Assembly: GCF_000497045.1 (NCBI RefSeq)
Contig: NW_015961991.1
Location: forward strand, 124,812-188,811
DNA: 64,000 nucleotides
DNA from: Kalmanozyma brasiliensis GHG001
Taxonomy: Eukaryota > Basidiomycota > Ustilaginomycetes > Ustilaginales
Direction: 5' to 3'
This document shows, piece by piece, positions 28,453 through 38,122 of this stretch (within the stretch, counting starts at the first letter, position 1; every line of letters starts with the position of its first letter). The notes under the pieces are model-generated. The model saw only the letters and a list, made by a program, of their open reading frames with translations. It was not told the origin of the DNA and did no database searches. The position numbers and the translations under genes were made by a program.

Positions 28453-28837
28453 GCGTCTCGTCGAGAGCACCGCATGAACTAGTCGGCCACCAACTCCGGT
28501 CCCTTGACCAGAGACCAGGTCGTCTCTCAAGCTCCTCGCACATCAACAAAAGAGACCGTTCGGTCTCCCATTTCCCAAGATGCACTCGGACACGTCGGAT
28601 CCCTCTCTTCATCATTCACTTTCCTAGGTCGGGTTTTTTAAAGAAGGACTCGTTTGTTTTCACCGGCCCTAGGGGTCATCATCCAAAATCCAACGTCGGG
28701 CAGGCGCCCTTAGTCCGTTTTTGCATCATGCTTTCCCTTCACACGTGGTTGTACTTCGCATCTGTTGTGTTTCCCAAAACAAACTCGTCCCTTTACCTTG
28801 GCTCCTAGACTTTGAAGTGACGAGCATCCTGAGATGA
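28453..28837. other. Convergent 3' intergenic region downstream of eS10
   Basis: 385 bp between the stop codons of eS10 (plus) and the small mitochondrial-type gene (minus). It contains a T-run at about 28634-28639. No gene seen. Confidence 0.5.
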
Positions 28838-29363
28838 CTAGGCCTGTGAGCCGCCACGACCGCCCTGCTTGCGAGCCTCACTCGCACCGAAATCGTCCCT
28901 GTCCGGTTGGCTCTGCTGCTGCTTGCTCGGTCGACGATTGCTCTGGTGCTGCTGCTTGCTGGCCAACTCGGAGGTCTTTTGATTCGCGCTGCTCTGATCA
29001 AAGTCCGCGTCGGTTTCGCTCTCAATCTTGCTGGTGGAGGCGTGCGGGTTGGTGCGCGAGCCGTCGTACGCGCCGTCGCTGTTGGCGATGTCCTCCGTCT
29101 GTGTTGCCCGCGTAAGAAAAGTGTGGAAGGTTAGCGGAAGGGTATGAGGAGAAAGGGAGGGAAAGGGAAAGGGAAAGGGAAAGGGAAAGGGAAAGGGAAA
29201 GGGAAAGGGGAAGACTTACAGGACCGGATCCAGGCGTGGTAGCTTCGCTCTCGCTACCCGGCTTGACCGCCGACCGAGCCGCCGAGGTGGTGGAGAAAGA
29301 TCGCAGGCCGGTTGAGACGGCGCGGCGGCTGGCAACGGTGCGGAAGAGTGGAATGAACGACAT
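28838..29363 (-). CDS. Small predicted mitochondrial protein, two exons, family not recognised
   Basis: I assembled the gene by hand: exon 1 29363-29220 (48 codons) and exon 2 29098-28838 (86 residues plus stop), total 134 residues. The 121-nt intron has a GTAAGT donor and a CACAG acceptor and falls between codons. The N-terminus is basic, hydroxylated and free of acids (MSFIPLFRTVASRRAVSTGL, then RSFSTTSAARSA), a typical mitochondrial presequence with an RSFS-type cleavage context. The rest is hydrophilic and probably disordered, with a Gln/Ser/Lys-rich stretch and an Arg/Gly-rich end (KQGGRGGSQA). A TATATAA element lies 62 nt upstream of the ATG. I do not recognise the mature part and assign no function. 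Confidence 0.75.
29161..29208. repeat. (GAAAGG)8 microsatellite inside an intron
   Basis: Eight perfect hexamers, with imperfect units just to the left. On the transcribed minus strand it reads as a C/T-only tract starting five nucleotides after the GTAAGT donor of the small mitochondrial-type gene. It makes up about 40% of that 121-nt intron. Confidence 0.9.
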
Positions 29364-30074
29364 GCTTAACGTGTTTCCTTGAATGCTGGCTCAGAGTCGG
29401 GGCTGAAGGTTGCGAGACCCAGCCTTATATATGACTCTCAACACATGGAGTGGCTCATTCGCGGCCACAAGAAGCCGCTCGCAGTGAGACAGGCAGCATG
29501 TGTGAGCATGACCACCCTCAGCTGGACCCTGACCGGCTGAGGATCGCCCTGCTTGACAGCCAGGAGAGAGCGTGTGGTGACGTTGGTGCTCACTCATCCG
29601 CCCACGCCTCCCAACCTTGGACTTTTTGAGCGCTGCAACTCTATCGGTGTAACATCCCGATGAAATGTGGACCTGCAAGGGCCCAGATCCAAATTTCACC
29701 GCTCGGTCAATATCCACCATCATTCCAATCTCGCCCGTTGCCATCGACACATCGAATCCGCCCAAGGACTCAGCTGCTGCTGCTCAGGGGAACGCTACGA
29801 CCGCACACGAACAATCACACGCAGCATACGGATCCTACTGGTAACGAAACACCGGCCACTTGGGGAAAGCACGAACCTGTCGACCAGACCCCACCGCGAA
29901 AGGACCGACGACGAGACAGTGGCGCAAGGACATCATTCGCATCGCGACCTTACCCTCCAACGTCGTCCGATCATAGCACACCCACGGAGTAACTCGCTTG
30001 TTACCTCTTCGCGCTCTGACTGACGTCTCGAACCCTCCTCTGCCGCTCGATCCCGGAGCATCACATCCTCGAGA
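29364..30074. other. Divergent promoter region, mitochondrial-type gene / six-Cys secreted protein
   Basis: 711 bp with no recognisable gene. On the minus strand a TATATAA element (29425-29431) fits the small mitochondrial-type gene. The part nearest 30075 is C/T-rich leader for the secreted protein gene. Confidence 0.5.
29425..29431 (-). promoter_or_regulatory. TATA box of the small mitochondrial-type gene
   Basis: TATATAA on the minus strand, 62 nt upstream of the ATG at 29363. The match is close to consensus at a typical distance. Confidence 0.55.
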
Positions 30075-30437
30075 ATGAGGCCGCAACTCGCACCACACAC
30101 GCTCCTCCTCGCCCTCCTCGCCCTCTTGGCCCTATCCCCATCTCGCTCGGCCGCCAACTTTGGTGTGGACCCAAAATCCCTCGCCCACGAACCATATCAG
30201 TACTTTCACAGCGACGGCGTCGGAGGCGCCAACGCCGCCTGCTGGCTCTCCCGAACCCCCTTCCCCCCACTCGAGGGCTTGACCTGCAACCTCGCCGAGA
30301 CCATCAGTCAGATCAAGGGTCGTCAGATTCACATGTGCACCGGAGACCACGGCAAGTTCTGCCAAGGATGCCATGAACTCGAAAAGAGACTGACGAATCC
30401 CAAGGAGTTGGTCGCTTGGAAGGTCCAAGGGTGCTAG
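30075..30437 (+). CDS. Small secreted cysteine-rich protein, family not recognised
   Basis: A 120-residue frame. Residues 1-26 form a clear signal peptide: Arg near the start, a Leu/Ala core (LLLALLALLALS) and a SRSAAN cleavage context. The mature part of about 94 residues has six cysteines, at 56, 71, 88, 96, 99 and 120, the last being the C-terminal residue. The C-x7-C-x2-C grouping (88/96/99) and even number suggest three disulfides. It has no transmembrane segment after the signal and no GPI signal. The size and features fit fungal small secreted proteins, including effector candidates, but also conserved secretory-pathway proteins; I recognise no family and give no function. It is convergent with the Ca2+ ATPase gene 136 bp downstream. 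Confidence 0.8.
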   Translation: MRPQLAPHTLLLALLALLALSPSRSAANFGVDPKSLAHEPYQYFHSDGVGGANAACWLSRTPFPPLEGLTCNLAETISQIKGRQIHMCTGDHGKFCQGCHELEKRLTNPKELVAWKVQGC

Positions 30438-30573
30438 TATCCAGCCAACAGACTTGTCATACCCACTCCCTCAATCAGACGGGAGAGCTCTTCATGGACA
30501 TTCATTTTGGGACGTTGCTTTTTGATTGTGCGTGTGTCTAACATCTCGTCATTCCAGCTTTTCACGTGAGCGT

Positions 30574-33500
30574 CTACAGATCCTTCTTCCCATTCGCCTC
30601 GACCGCCTTAGGCGCCTTGTTCAAGAAGAACACCCGAGTAACCAACTTGCACACCTCCTCGATCAACACCACGGGCGCACTGATCCAGATCACCGCCTCG
30701 ACCTCCTCCCTGGTCAAACGGGTCACCTGGAACCAGTCCTGCAGGAAGTCGACGGTGCAGATCGCATAATGAAGTCCAAGACTAAGCGCGATCGCGCCGA
30801 TCAACAGAGGGTTCTTCCAGGGTCCAAAGGTCAATAGGCTGTCCGTTTCGGAGATCGCATTGAGCGCGTTGAACATCTCCACCACCACCAGCACCGACAG
30901 GGCGATCGTCGACGGCTGACGGTACGAGGTGAAGATGGAGCAGTCGACACCGGCAAAAAGTCCCCCGGGAGCCTGTGCCGACGGCAATGGGCATTGGTGA
31001 AAGTGCGACAACTGCGCATAGCTGATCTGCGGACCTGTGCTGGCAAAGAGGAACCACCACGCATAGCCAAAGATCGTAGCAGCACCCACGAAGGCGCCGA
31101 CCAGCAGATAGCGAGTGAAGATCCAGCCCGAAATGAGCGGGTCGTTGCGACTGCGTGGCTTCTCGCGCATGATCGTCGTGCTCGGCGGGTTGAAGCCCAG
31201 CGCAGTTGCCGGTAGACCATCAGTGACCAAGTTGACCCACAACAGCTGCACAGGGATCAACGCCTCCGGCAAACCCAACAGCACCGTGAGGAAGATCGAA
31301 ACGACCTCGCCAATGTTCGACGAAATGAGGTAGCGGATGAAGCTCTGCATGTTGTTAAAGATCGACCTGCCTTCCTGAACGGCGGCTTCGATGGTGGCAA
31401 AGTTGTCGTCCGCCAAAACCATGTCGGCGGCGAGCTTGGCGACGTCCGTGCCGGAACCCATGGCAATGCCGATATCCGCCTTCTTGAGCGCAGGTGCATC
31501 ATTGACACCGTCGCCCGTCATGGCAACCACCAATCCTTGGCTCTGGAGCAGATCCACCAACTGCGACTTGTGCGACGGCTCGACGCGCGAGAACAACGAA
31601 GCAACGCTGACGGCGTCCAGCTTCTGCTGCCTCGTCGTGAGCGCATCGAACTCGCGGCCGGTGAACGACTTGCCTTGGAGATCCTCGTTGGCGCCAAAGA
31701 CGCCGATCTGGCGGCAGATGGTCTCGGCGGTGTTCTTGTTGTCGCCCGTGATGACGATGACACGGATGCCGGCCTGCCTGCATCGCTCGATGGCGTGTCG
31801 AACCTCCGGGCGAGGGGGATCCAGCATGCCGACCAGACCGATGAGCGTCATGCGCTGCTCGAACTTCTCATACTCGCTAGGACTGCTGCTGCGGTACGAC
31901 TCGACGTCGAGCGGCACATCCTCCTTGACGGCGATGGCGAGCGTACGCAGACCGAGACGACCGTACTCGAGCACCCTGTCCCCAATCTGAGCGCGAAGAG
32001 CCGAGTCGAGCGCGACCGACTTCTTGCCCTGAAGCACGGTATCGCAGCGCTCGACGACGGTCTCAGGGGCACCCTTGACGAGCAGGCAACCGGTAGCCGA
32101 GGAACGTTGAATCAAAGTCGACATGCTCTTGCGGTCGCGACTGAACTCGAAGGTCAACAGCCTGGGGTGCGCCTTGCCGTACTCGTTGCTGATGGCACTG
32201 GCGCGCTCGGCAGCATCGAGCTGGGAAACGGTCTGGTTGACAGCAGCATCGTGGTGGCCGAGCTTCTCGACGAGCACCTTGAGCGCAGCCTCGGTGGGTT
32301 GGCCGACGATGGTGTAGTTGTTGTGGTCATCGAGGTGGACGTGCGAATCGTTACAGACGGAGCAAGCCTCGGCGAGCGCGTGGAAGGCGGTGCGAGGCTG
32401 GTTGAGTTGGGAGACCTTCTTGCCTTGCGAATCGGTGATCTCACCGATGGGCGCAAAGGTGCTACCAGAGACCGAGTAATCGGCGATAGATCCTTGAGCG
32501 TCAAAGACAGAGAAGTGTGTAACGCTCATCTGGTTGGTGGTCAGGGTGCCGGTCTTGTCGGAGCAGATGACGTTGGTAGAACCGAGGGTCTCTACGGAGG
32601 GGAGGTGACGGACGATGGCGTTCTTCTTAGCCATCTTCTTGGTGCCCAGGGCGAGACAGGCGGTGATGACGGCAGCGAGACCTTCAGGAATGGCAGCGAC
32701 AGCGAGAGCGACGGCAATCTTGAAGTAGTACATGGCACCTCGGACCCAGCCGTGATGCGAAGGGTCGTTGAAGTGACGGAAGTTGACGATCCAGACGAGG
32801 ATGCAAATGACGGTGATGACCTTGGCGAGGAGCTCACCAAAGTCATCGAGCTTCTGCTTAAGCGGTGTCTTGTCATCGTCGTCCTTGGAGATCTCGGCGT
32901 GGATGTCACCGATGGCAGTGCGTGTACCGGTCTGAGCCACAACAGCGATGGCAGTGCCATTGGCGACGGTGGTGCCCGAGAAGAGGATGTTGGTCTGGTC
33001 CTGCTTGACGGCGTTGGTGTCCTTGACGGGTTCGAGCGACTTGTTGACCGAGAGAGACTCTCCGGTGAGGATAGCCTGGTCTACACGGAAAGAAGACGAA
33101 TTGATAGCGATGATTCGGCAGTCGGCAGGGATCTTGTCACCGACTGTGAGGATGAGAACATCACCAGGGACGAGGTCTTCGGAGCGCACCTTTTCGGTGG
33201 TGCCCTCACGAATGACGTTGGCGGTATCCGGGCTGTACTCCTTGAGCGCATCGATGGCCTTGTCGGCATTGCGCTCCTGGACGACACCGACGGTGGCGTT
33301 GGCGACAAGGATGAGGAAGATGACGCCTGGTTCGATGAGAGCCGCGCCGAGGGTGGTGTCTTCCTCGAGAAGAGCGAGTACGAAGGAAATAACGGCCGAT
33401 GCGAGGAGGATGAGCACGAGCTGGTCCTTGAACTGGTCGAGGATGAGCTGCCAAAGCGGCGTTGGAGGCTGTTCGGGCAGCGTGTTGGAGCCGTACTTTT

Positions 33501-33600
33501 CGCGTCGCTGTTCTACCTCATCGTCGGAGAGACCCTTGGAGGGGTCGACCCGGAGAAGGGTGAGCGCCTCGTGGACGCTCTTTGTCCAAGCTGCGTCCAT
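30574..33600 (-). CDS. eca1: ER-type Ca2+-transporting P-type ATPase (SERCA)
   Basis: A 1,008-residue, intronless frame, close to SERCA1 in length. It pumps cytosolic Ca2+ into the ER, setting ER calcium for folding and signalling. Visible features: the N-terminal cytosolic segment; the TGES motif of the actuator domain; [15 protein letters not shown] in M4 with the Ca2+-site Glu; phosphorylated Asp348 in [19 protein letters not shown] at 695-703; and [20 protein letters not shown] in M5-M6 with the Ca2+-binding Asn/Asp residues. The chain ends KKDL, a dilysine (KKxx) ER-retrieval signal on a cytosolic tail. A SERCA named eca1 has been described in U. maydis, and I use that symbol by inferred orthology. 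A 733-codon open frame on the opposite strand is an artefact of its codon usage. Confidence 0.96.
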   Translation of the reverse strand: MDAAWTKSVHEALTLLRVDPSKGLSDDEVEQRREKYGSNTLPEQPPTPLWQLILDQFKDQLVLILLASAVISFVLALLEEDTTLGAALIEPGVIFLILVANATVGVVQERNADKAIDALKEYSPDTANVIREGTTEKVRSEDLVPGDVLILTVGDKIPADCRIIAINSSSFRVDQAILTGESLSVNKSLEPVKDTNAVKQDQTNILFSGTTVANGTAIAVVAQTGTRTAIGDIHAEISKDDDDKTPLKQKLDDFGELLAKVITVICILVWIVNFRHFNDPSHHGWVRGAMYYFKIAVALAVAAIPEGLAAVITACLALGTKKMAKKNAIVRHLPSVETLGSTNVICSDKTGTLTTNQMSVTHFSVFDAQGSIADYSVSGSTFAPIGEITDSQGKKVSQLNQPRTAFHALAEACSVCNDSHVHLDDHNNYTIVGQPTEAALKVLVEKLGHHDAAVNQTVSQLDAAERASAISNEYGKAHPRLLTFEFSRDRKSMSTLIQRSSATGCLLVKGAPETVVERCDTVLQGKKSVALDSALRAQIGDRVLEYGRLGLRTLAIAVKEDVPLDVESYRSSSPSEYEKFEQRMTLIGLVGMLDPPRPEVRHAIERCRQAGIRVIVITGDNKNTAETICRQIGVFGANEDLQGKSFTGREFDALTTRQQKLDAVSVASLFSRVEPSHKSQLVDLLQSQGLVVAMTGDGVNDAPALKKADIGIAMGSGTDVAKLAADMVLADDNFATIEAAVQEGRSIFNNMQSFIRYLISSNIGEVVSIFLTVLLGLPEALIPVQLLWVNLVTDGLPATALGFNPPSTTIMREKPRSRNDPLISGWIFTRYLLVGAFVGAATIFGYAWWFLFASTGPQISYAQLSHFHQCPLPSAQAPGGLFAGVDCSIFTSYRQPSTIALSVLVVVEMFNALNAISETDSLLTFGPWKNPLLIGAIALSLGLHYAICTVDFLQDWFQVTRLTREEVEAVIWISAPVVLIEEVCKLVTRVFFLNKAPKAVEANGKKDL

Positions 33601-34407
33601 GCTGTATATGTTTGGGAGCAGTCTACGTTGCCGTTAGCTGCTTGCCTACTTCTACGGATGCTAGGCGAGGATGGATGGTGGTCGTGGAAAGAGAGAGAGA
33701 GACACACACACAAACTCAGCGTGCAGAAGCTCAACTGAGGGTGCACGGTCTTGATTTCATATTTTTAGGTGCAGTTCTTCTTGCTGTGCCGAGTCTTGGA
33801 AAATGACGACGTGTCACTTTTGGCCGTCTTGTCCGACAGCATGCCTTGTCCATCCTCTTCGTGCCCTGCAGCCTGCCATCTTGAAGCTTGTTTCTGTCGG
33901 TCGATGCTGGACTGTGACATTTGGCGTGCTCCAATCGCGACACAACTCTTCTCAGCTCATCTGATGGGGGAGAGGACCGAGCAAGCCGTGAGACAGGACC
34001 GTGACACCCCTCCCGACATGATGAACACGTTGACCTTGTCGCTGGAAGAATCGCGAAGAAATCTCAAATTTCCTAACCTGCCGGCAGTCAAGAAAATGGC
34101 CGATGTCGCACGGCAAATCGCGCTGATTAAACGCGAAGATATCGACGGTCTAACACTGAATCGCTCTCAAAAAATGCATCTCGAGCCCTTCGGAAGAGTG
34201 GGTAAATTTTGGACATCCTTCTCATCATCTCATCTTCGCTCTCGCAACCAACCATCTCCTCATCGTCGGCACCCTCGACCTTCTCTGCGCCACAATTCAT
34301 CGACGATCCGCTGCACAGGCACTCGTACCGTCCGTAATTTGCATTTCTGTCCATCAACACCGTCTCTCTGCGCACCAGATTCCAGCTCTCTGTCGGCAAC
34401 TCACACA
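33601..34407. other. Divergent promoter region, Ca2+ ATPase / MRPL31
   Basis: 807 bp. A GA/CA dinucleotide-rich patch lies at about 33690-33715. The frame of MRPL31 is open back to 33769 but that part shows no protein features. No RNA gene recognised. Confidence 0.5.
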
Positions 34408-34728
34408 ATGTTCGGTGGAGCATTCAAGCCCTCCCTTCCATCCCTCGGCGGATTGTTGTGGAAGAACCCATGGCGGCTTTCCGCAACACGCAAGTCGCGC
34501 GTTCGTACCCGCTTGCGCGCTGTCGACGACGTCATCGCCACACTTACAAAGTCCAACGTCGAATGCCACGCCTTGCAACGCGCTCTCGCATTGCCAAGGG
34601 AAGAACACATGCTCGCCAAGGACAAGTACACCACCTTTAGCAAGCACGATAGAGGTTTCAGGAAGAGCGTCCACAAGGTGCCCAAGTGGACCAGGTTGAC
34701 CATCAGGGAGAACCCCGTCGGTTACTAG
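34408..34728 (+). CDS. MRPL31: Mitochondrial large-subunit ribosomal protein L31 (mL60)
   Basis: A 106-residue product from the ATG at 34408. The protein is small and basic. The GGLLWKNPWRLS segment near the N-terminus, LRAVDDVIATL, then KDKYTTFSKHDRGFRKSVHK and the ending VPKWTRLTIRENPVGY match the fungal MRPL31/mL60 family along its whole length. It is a structural component of the mitochondrial 54S subunit. The upstream in-frame extension is ignored because the family begins at MFG. No intron is needed. Confidence 0.92.
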   Translation: MFGGAFKPSLPSLGGLLWKNPWRLSATRKSRVRTRLRAVDDVIATLTKSNVECHALQRALALPREEHMLAKDKYTTFSKHDRGFRKSVHKVPKWTRLTIRENPVGY

Positions 34729-34929
34729 GCCGCTCACCGAACTCAAACACACGATTACATCAGCATTCTTCTCCTCGCTCTCAAGCACTGTACACTAGCT
34801 CACGCCGAAACGCACAGGCATCAATCATACTCGACTCCAGATGTAACGAATGACTGCATGCATTGACAAAGGGTATAGAAGGGATGCGATATAACAGAAA
34901 CCGGGAAGCGGACAAGGAACGGCAAACGC

Positions 34930-37533
34930 CTAATGACTGCAATACTGGAAGACAAAGCTCACATCGTCGTACGCTTGCTCCGCCCGCAGCAGGTCGTCGT
35001 GCAGATTGTGCATCTCGTCCTTGCCGTAGTGGTTCCACGTGCTCGTGTCGCCATACAGCAACGCCGGCGCCTTGATGAACTGCTTGCCGGTCTTGCATCG
35101 TTTGCACTTGTACGTGTCGTGCGTATCGCACGCCGTCTCCTCTTTGAACGTGAACAGCGCACGCAGGTCCTCGCCTGAAAAATGGCGTGCTGCATCCTGT
35201 GCTTCATCCACGACACAGGACGAGAGCGACTGCTTGTGCGACTGTCGCTGCAGGATCTTTTCCTCGATCGATCCCGTCGCAATGAAGCGGTAGACGAAGC
35301 ATGACTTTTTCTGTCCGTCTCGCCACACTCGCGCCAGTGCTTGCTGGTCTGAAGCCGGGTTCCAGTCGGGATCAAAGAGCACCAGACGGTTGGCGCCGAT
35401 CAGGTTGAGGCCGCACCCTCCCGCCTTGGACGAAAGCAAGAAGATGAACTCTTTGCCCTCGGGATCGTTGAACTTGTCGACCAGCTTCTGACGTTTGTTG
35501 ATCGTCATCGTACCGTCCAGACGGAACATGCCCCATCGATTGGCGCGGCACATGCGCTCGAATACATCGAGCGTCTGCGTGTAGTTCGAGATGAGCACGA
35601 TCTTGTCGTTGGTCGTGGCGCGAATCGTCTCGAGGAAACGTTGCAGTACCATCATCTTGCCTGACAGTTCCGGCTGGACATGGCGTCGATCGCGTGGCGT
35701 GTAGCCTTCGGGGAAGAATTCTTCGCTGCCTTCAAGGTCGCCCGGCAAGTCGAGCAGGTCCGGATGGTTGCAGAGCTTCTTAAGGATGCCAATCGCTTTC
35801 AGCGGCTGACTGCCTGTACCGCGAAGCAGCTTCTTGATCTCGGGCGACCGGATGAACAAGCGGTAGAGGTTGAGCTGGAATGTAGACATCTTACAGAACA
35901 CCACATGCTCGTATTTGACCGGCAGATACTTGGAGAGCAGATCATTTGTCCTTCGAATGATGAAGCGGCTCACCAACGCAGAGAGCTGGCTGAGCTTCTC
36001 GTTCGCCTCTTGCTGCTGCTTGTCGGTCGCTTCGGCGTCTCGGCCCTTGAGAATGGCAATCTCGAAGTTCTTGCGGAACTCGACGCGGCTGCCGAGCAGT
36101 TCCGGATTGGCAAAGTTGAGCAGCGCAAAGTACTCGGAGAGATCGTTCTGGATGGGTGTGCCAGACAGAATGACGCGACGACGGACCTTGATTTGCGTGA
36201 GAGCCTGGAACGTGAGCGAGTCGGCGTTCTTCAGACGGTGACCTTCGTCGCAAAGCAACAGGCCCACCTCGGTGTTGCCCAGCTCCTCCTGCAAGTTTCG
36301 CAGCGTCTCGTAGGAGACAATCATGACCGGCTGCGTGATGCCTCGACCCTTTGCGTTGCACCAACGACGCGTCGCTTCAATCATCTCGTCCTTGCTCAGC
36401 TTGCCGTCCAGCGCCAGATTGCCAGGCGCCGCAGCACCAAGCCACTTGACCAGCTCATTGGCCCAATTCCTGACGAGCGACGAAGGGCAGACGATGATAC
36501 ACTTGTCGATGGTCGACTTGTTGGCAGTTGGCGACTGCTTGAGCAACGTCCACATGAGCGCGATGCACTGGAGCGTCTTACCGAGACCCATCTCGTCGGC
36601 CATGATGCAGCCGTATGCATTCTCGACGACGAGGCCGGTGGTGCACCGATACAAGAATTTGACGCCTTCGACCTGGTGTGGACGGAGCACCTTGCTGAGT
36701 CGCGGGTCGATGACGACAGGCACCTTTTCGATCTCCTTGGACTTGGCTTTGTTGAGACCGAGAATATCAGCTAGGCTCTTGTGAGGCGTCTGCGCTGCTG
36801 CACCGGCCTCGATGCGTGCTTCCTCTGCTGCCTGCTCTTGCTGTATCTCAGCCTTTCGACGCTCGGCTTCGCGGTCGTCGACCGTAGGGTCGAACAGAAC
36901 GATAGCGTGTTCGCCCATGGGGTCGTGAAGCGGGCGTGGCGGAATGTCGATCTGTCTCCGCGTTCCCAGCGCTGCGTACGATAGCCTGGTCTCGACCACT
37001 TGTCCTTGCTTGTTGGTCATGACCGGAACCGAAAAGCCCTTCTTGATGGCATTGGGCTTGATCTCGAATACGTTCCATTTGCGTCGGTCCACGTTGAGCG
37101 AGACACCAGAGGCGTCGATGCCCTTGTAGACACCCTCCAACGTCTTCATCGCGCCCGCTTTGCTCTTCTTCTTCGTGCCTGCTTTACCGCCTTTGGAGTT
37201 GCTGTCGTCGTCTGAGCCTGAGGCTGCACCTGCGTCGCCGTCGTCACCACCACCGCCCGAGTCCATCCCCCGGTAGTCGACCTTCTTGCGCTTCCTGCCG
37301 CCATCGGGATTGTCTTTCTCACGTTGGTTCGCAAATGAGGGTGTTTTGAATGGTTTCCTCCCTAGCAGCGGACCAAAGCCTGCAGCATTGGCGTTTCGCG
37401 AGACGTCTGCCAGTGGTGATGGTCGCGAGTAGGGGGAGCTCTTGCCCTTCAGTGGCGTCGTCGCATCTTTGCCGTCGCCCGGTGTGGGTGAGGGCGAGTT
37501 CCCGAGCGCAGCAAGAATGACGCTCCGACGCAT
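34930..37533 (-). CDS. rad54: DNA repair and recombination ATPase Rad54
   Basis: An 867-residue frame from an ATG giving MRRSV, the same start pattern as many Rad54 proteins. The N-terminal ~250 residues are basic and disordered with Gly/Asp and Lys runs and form the Rad51-interacting region. The Snf2/SWI2 core follows: KVLRPHQVEGVKFLYRC, P-loop DEMGLGKT with Lys319, motif II DEGH at 429-432, SGTPIQNDLSEYF, IRRTNDLL, then the helicase C lobe with LISNYTQTLD, LLSSKAGGCGLNLIGA and ARVWRDGQKK. The C-terminal zinc-binding-like CxxC segment (YKCKRCKTGKQF) and the ending VSFVFQYCSH match yeast Rad54 to the last residue. Rad54 remodels Rad51-DNA complexes and drives strand exchange and branch migration in homologous recombination in the nucleus. 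Confidence 0.97.
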   Translation of the reverse strand: MRRSVILAALGNSPSPTPGDGKDATTPLKGKSSPYSRPSPLADVSRNANAAGFGPLLGRKPFKTPSFANQREKDNPDGGRKRKKVDYRGMDSGGGGDDGDAGAASGSDDDSNSKGGKAGTKKKSKAGAMKTLEGVYKGIDASGVSLNVDRRKWNVFEIKPNAIKKGFSVPVMTNKQGQVVETRLSYAALGTRRQIDIPPRPLHDPMGEHAIVLFDPTVDDREAERRKAEIQQEQAAEEARIEAGAAAQTPHKSLADILGLNKAKSKEIEKVPVVIDPRLSKVLRPHQVEGVKFLYRCTTGLVVENAYGCIMADEMGLGKTLQCIALMWTLLKQSPTANKSTIDKCIIVCPSSLVRNWANELVKWLGAAAPGNLALDGKLSKDEMIEATRRWCNAKGRGITQPVMIVSYETLRNLQEELGNTEVGLLLCDEGHRLKNADSLTFQALTQIKVRRRVILSGTPIQNDLSEYFALLNFANPELLGSRVEFRKNFEIAILKGRDAEATDKQQQEANEKLSQLSALVSRFIIRRTNDLLSKYLPVKYEHVVFCKMSTFQLNLYRLFIRSPEIKKLLRGTGSQPLKAIGILKKLCNHPDLLDLPGDLEGSEEFFPEGYTPRDRRHVQPELSGKMMVLQRFLETIRATTNDKIVLISNYTQTLDVFERMCRANRWGMFRLDGTMTINKRQKLVDKFNDPEGKEFIFLLSSKAGGCGLNLIGANRLVLFDPDWNPASDQQALARVWRDGQKKSCFVYRFIATGSIEEKILQRQSHKQSLSSCVVDEAQDAARHFSGEDLRALFTFKEETACDTHDTYKCKRCKTGKQFIKAPALLYGDTSTWNHYGKDEMHNLHDDLLRAEQAYDDVSFVFQYCSH

Positions 37534-38122
37534 GTCGTTGGATGTGCGCCGGAAGAGAGGACCTTGTGAGAGCTACACCACGTCGAGCTGGTCGCGATGT
37601 CAAAATGGAGTCCCGACTCTGTCGAACGATCTTGGCGCGTTCTTGAAGGCAGTAGGCGCTGGACGGTAAACGGTGAGAAGCGACCGGGATAGCGCCGTCG
37701 CAGATACGATGGCCTGTCCGAAGGCGATGTCGGATAGCTGTATATGGACGATGGTGACGATGATCTGGTGGAAGGAAGACAGATGGAAGCTGAGCAGGTT
37801 GCCACTCGAGAGTAACAGTCGAGGCGGAGGCTGAGTTTCAGCCCCACGCACGCTCATCTCCACGCCGGTCGAATAGAAACCCGGCAGCAGAGCGCGGTCC
37901 CACTTCTCGGCATCCAATTTCGGAATTTTCTGGCTGAGTCGGCTAAGAAAGTGACACTTTTTCGCCTCGCGGGTCGCGTAGAGTCACGCGTCGCCTGGAA
38001 GCTCAGTCACACACACCTTCTCACCAAACGAAAAGCGATCTTTGCCTTGGCATGGTCAGCAAATGATGATCAGTGGCTGCACTGGTGTGGTATGAGAGAT
38101 TTGATTGGTAAAGTACATCGCA
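37534..38122. other. Intergenic region upstream of RAD54
   Basis: 589 bp between the RAD54 start and the stop of the GT31 gene, both on the minus strand. No gene seen; presumably the RAD54 promoter and the GT31 3' UTR. Confidence 0.5.

Noticed and set aside
31537..33738. 733-codon open frame on the plus strand opposite the Ca2+ ATPase
   Set aside because: It is the complement of a highly conserved SERCA gene with C/G-ending codons, which leaves few stops on the other strand. The translation is repetitive Asp/Glu/Arg/Leu without domains.
35680..36774. 364-codon open frame opposite RAD54
   Set aside because: Shadow of the conserved Snf2 helicase core on the other strand; no protein features of its own.
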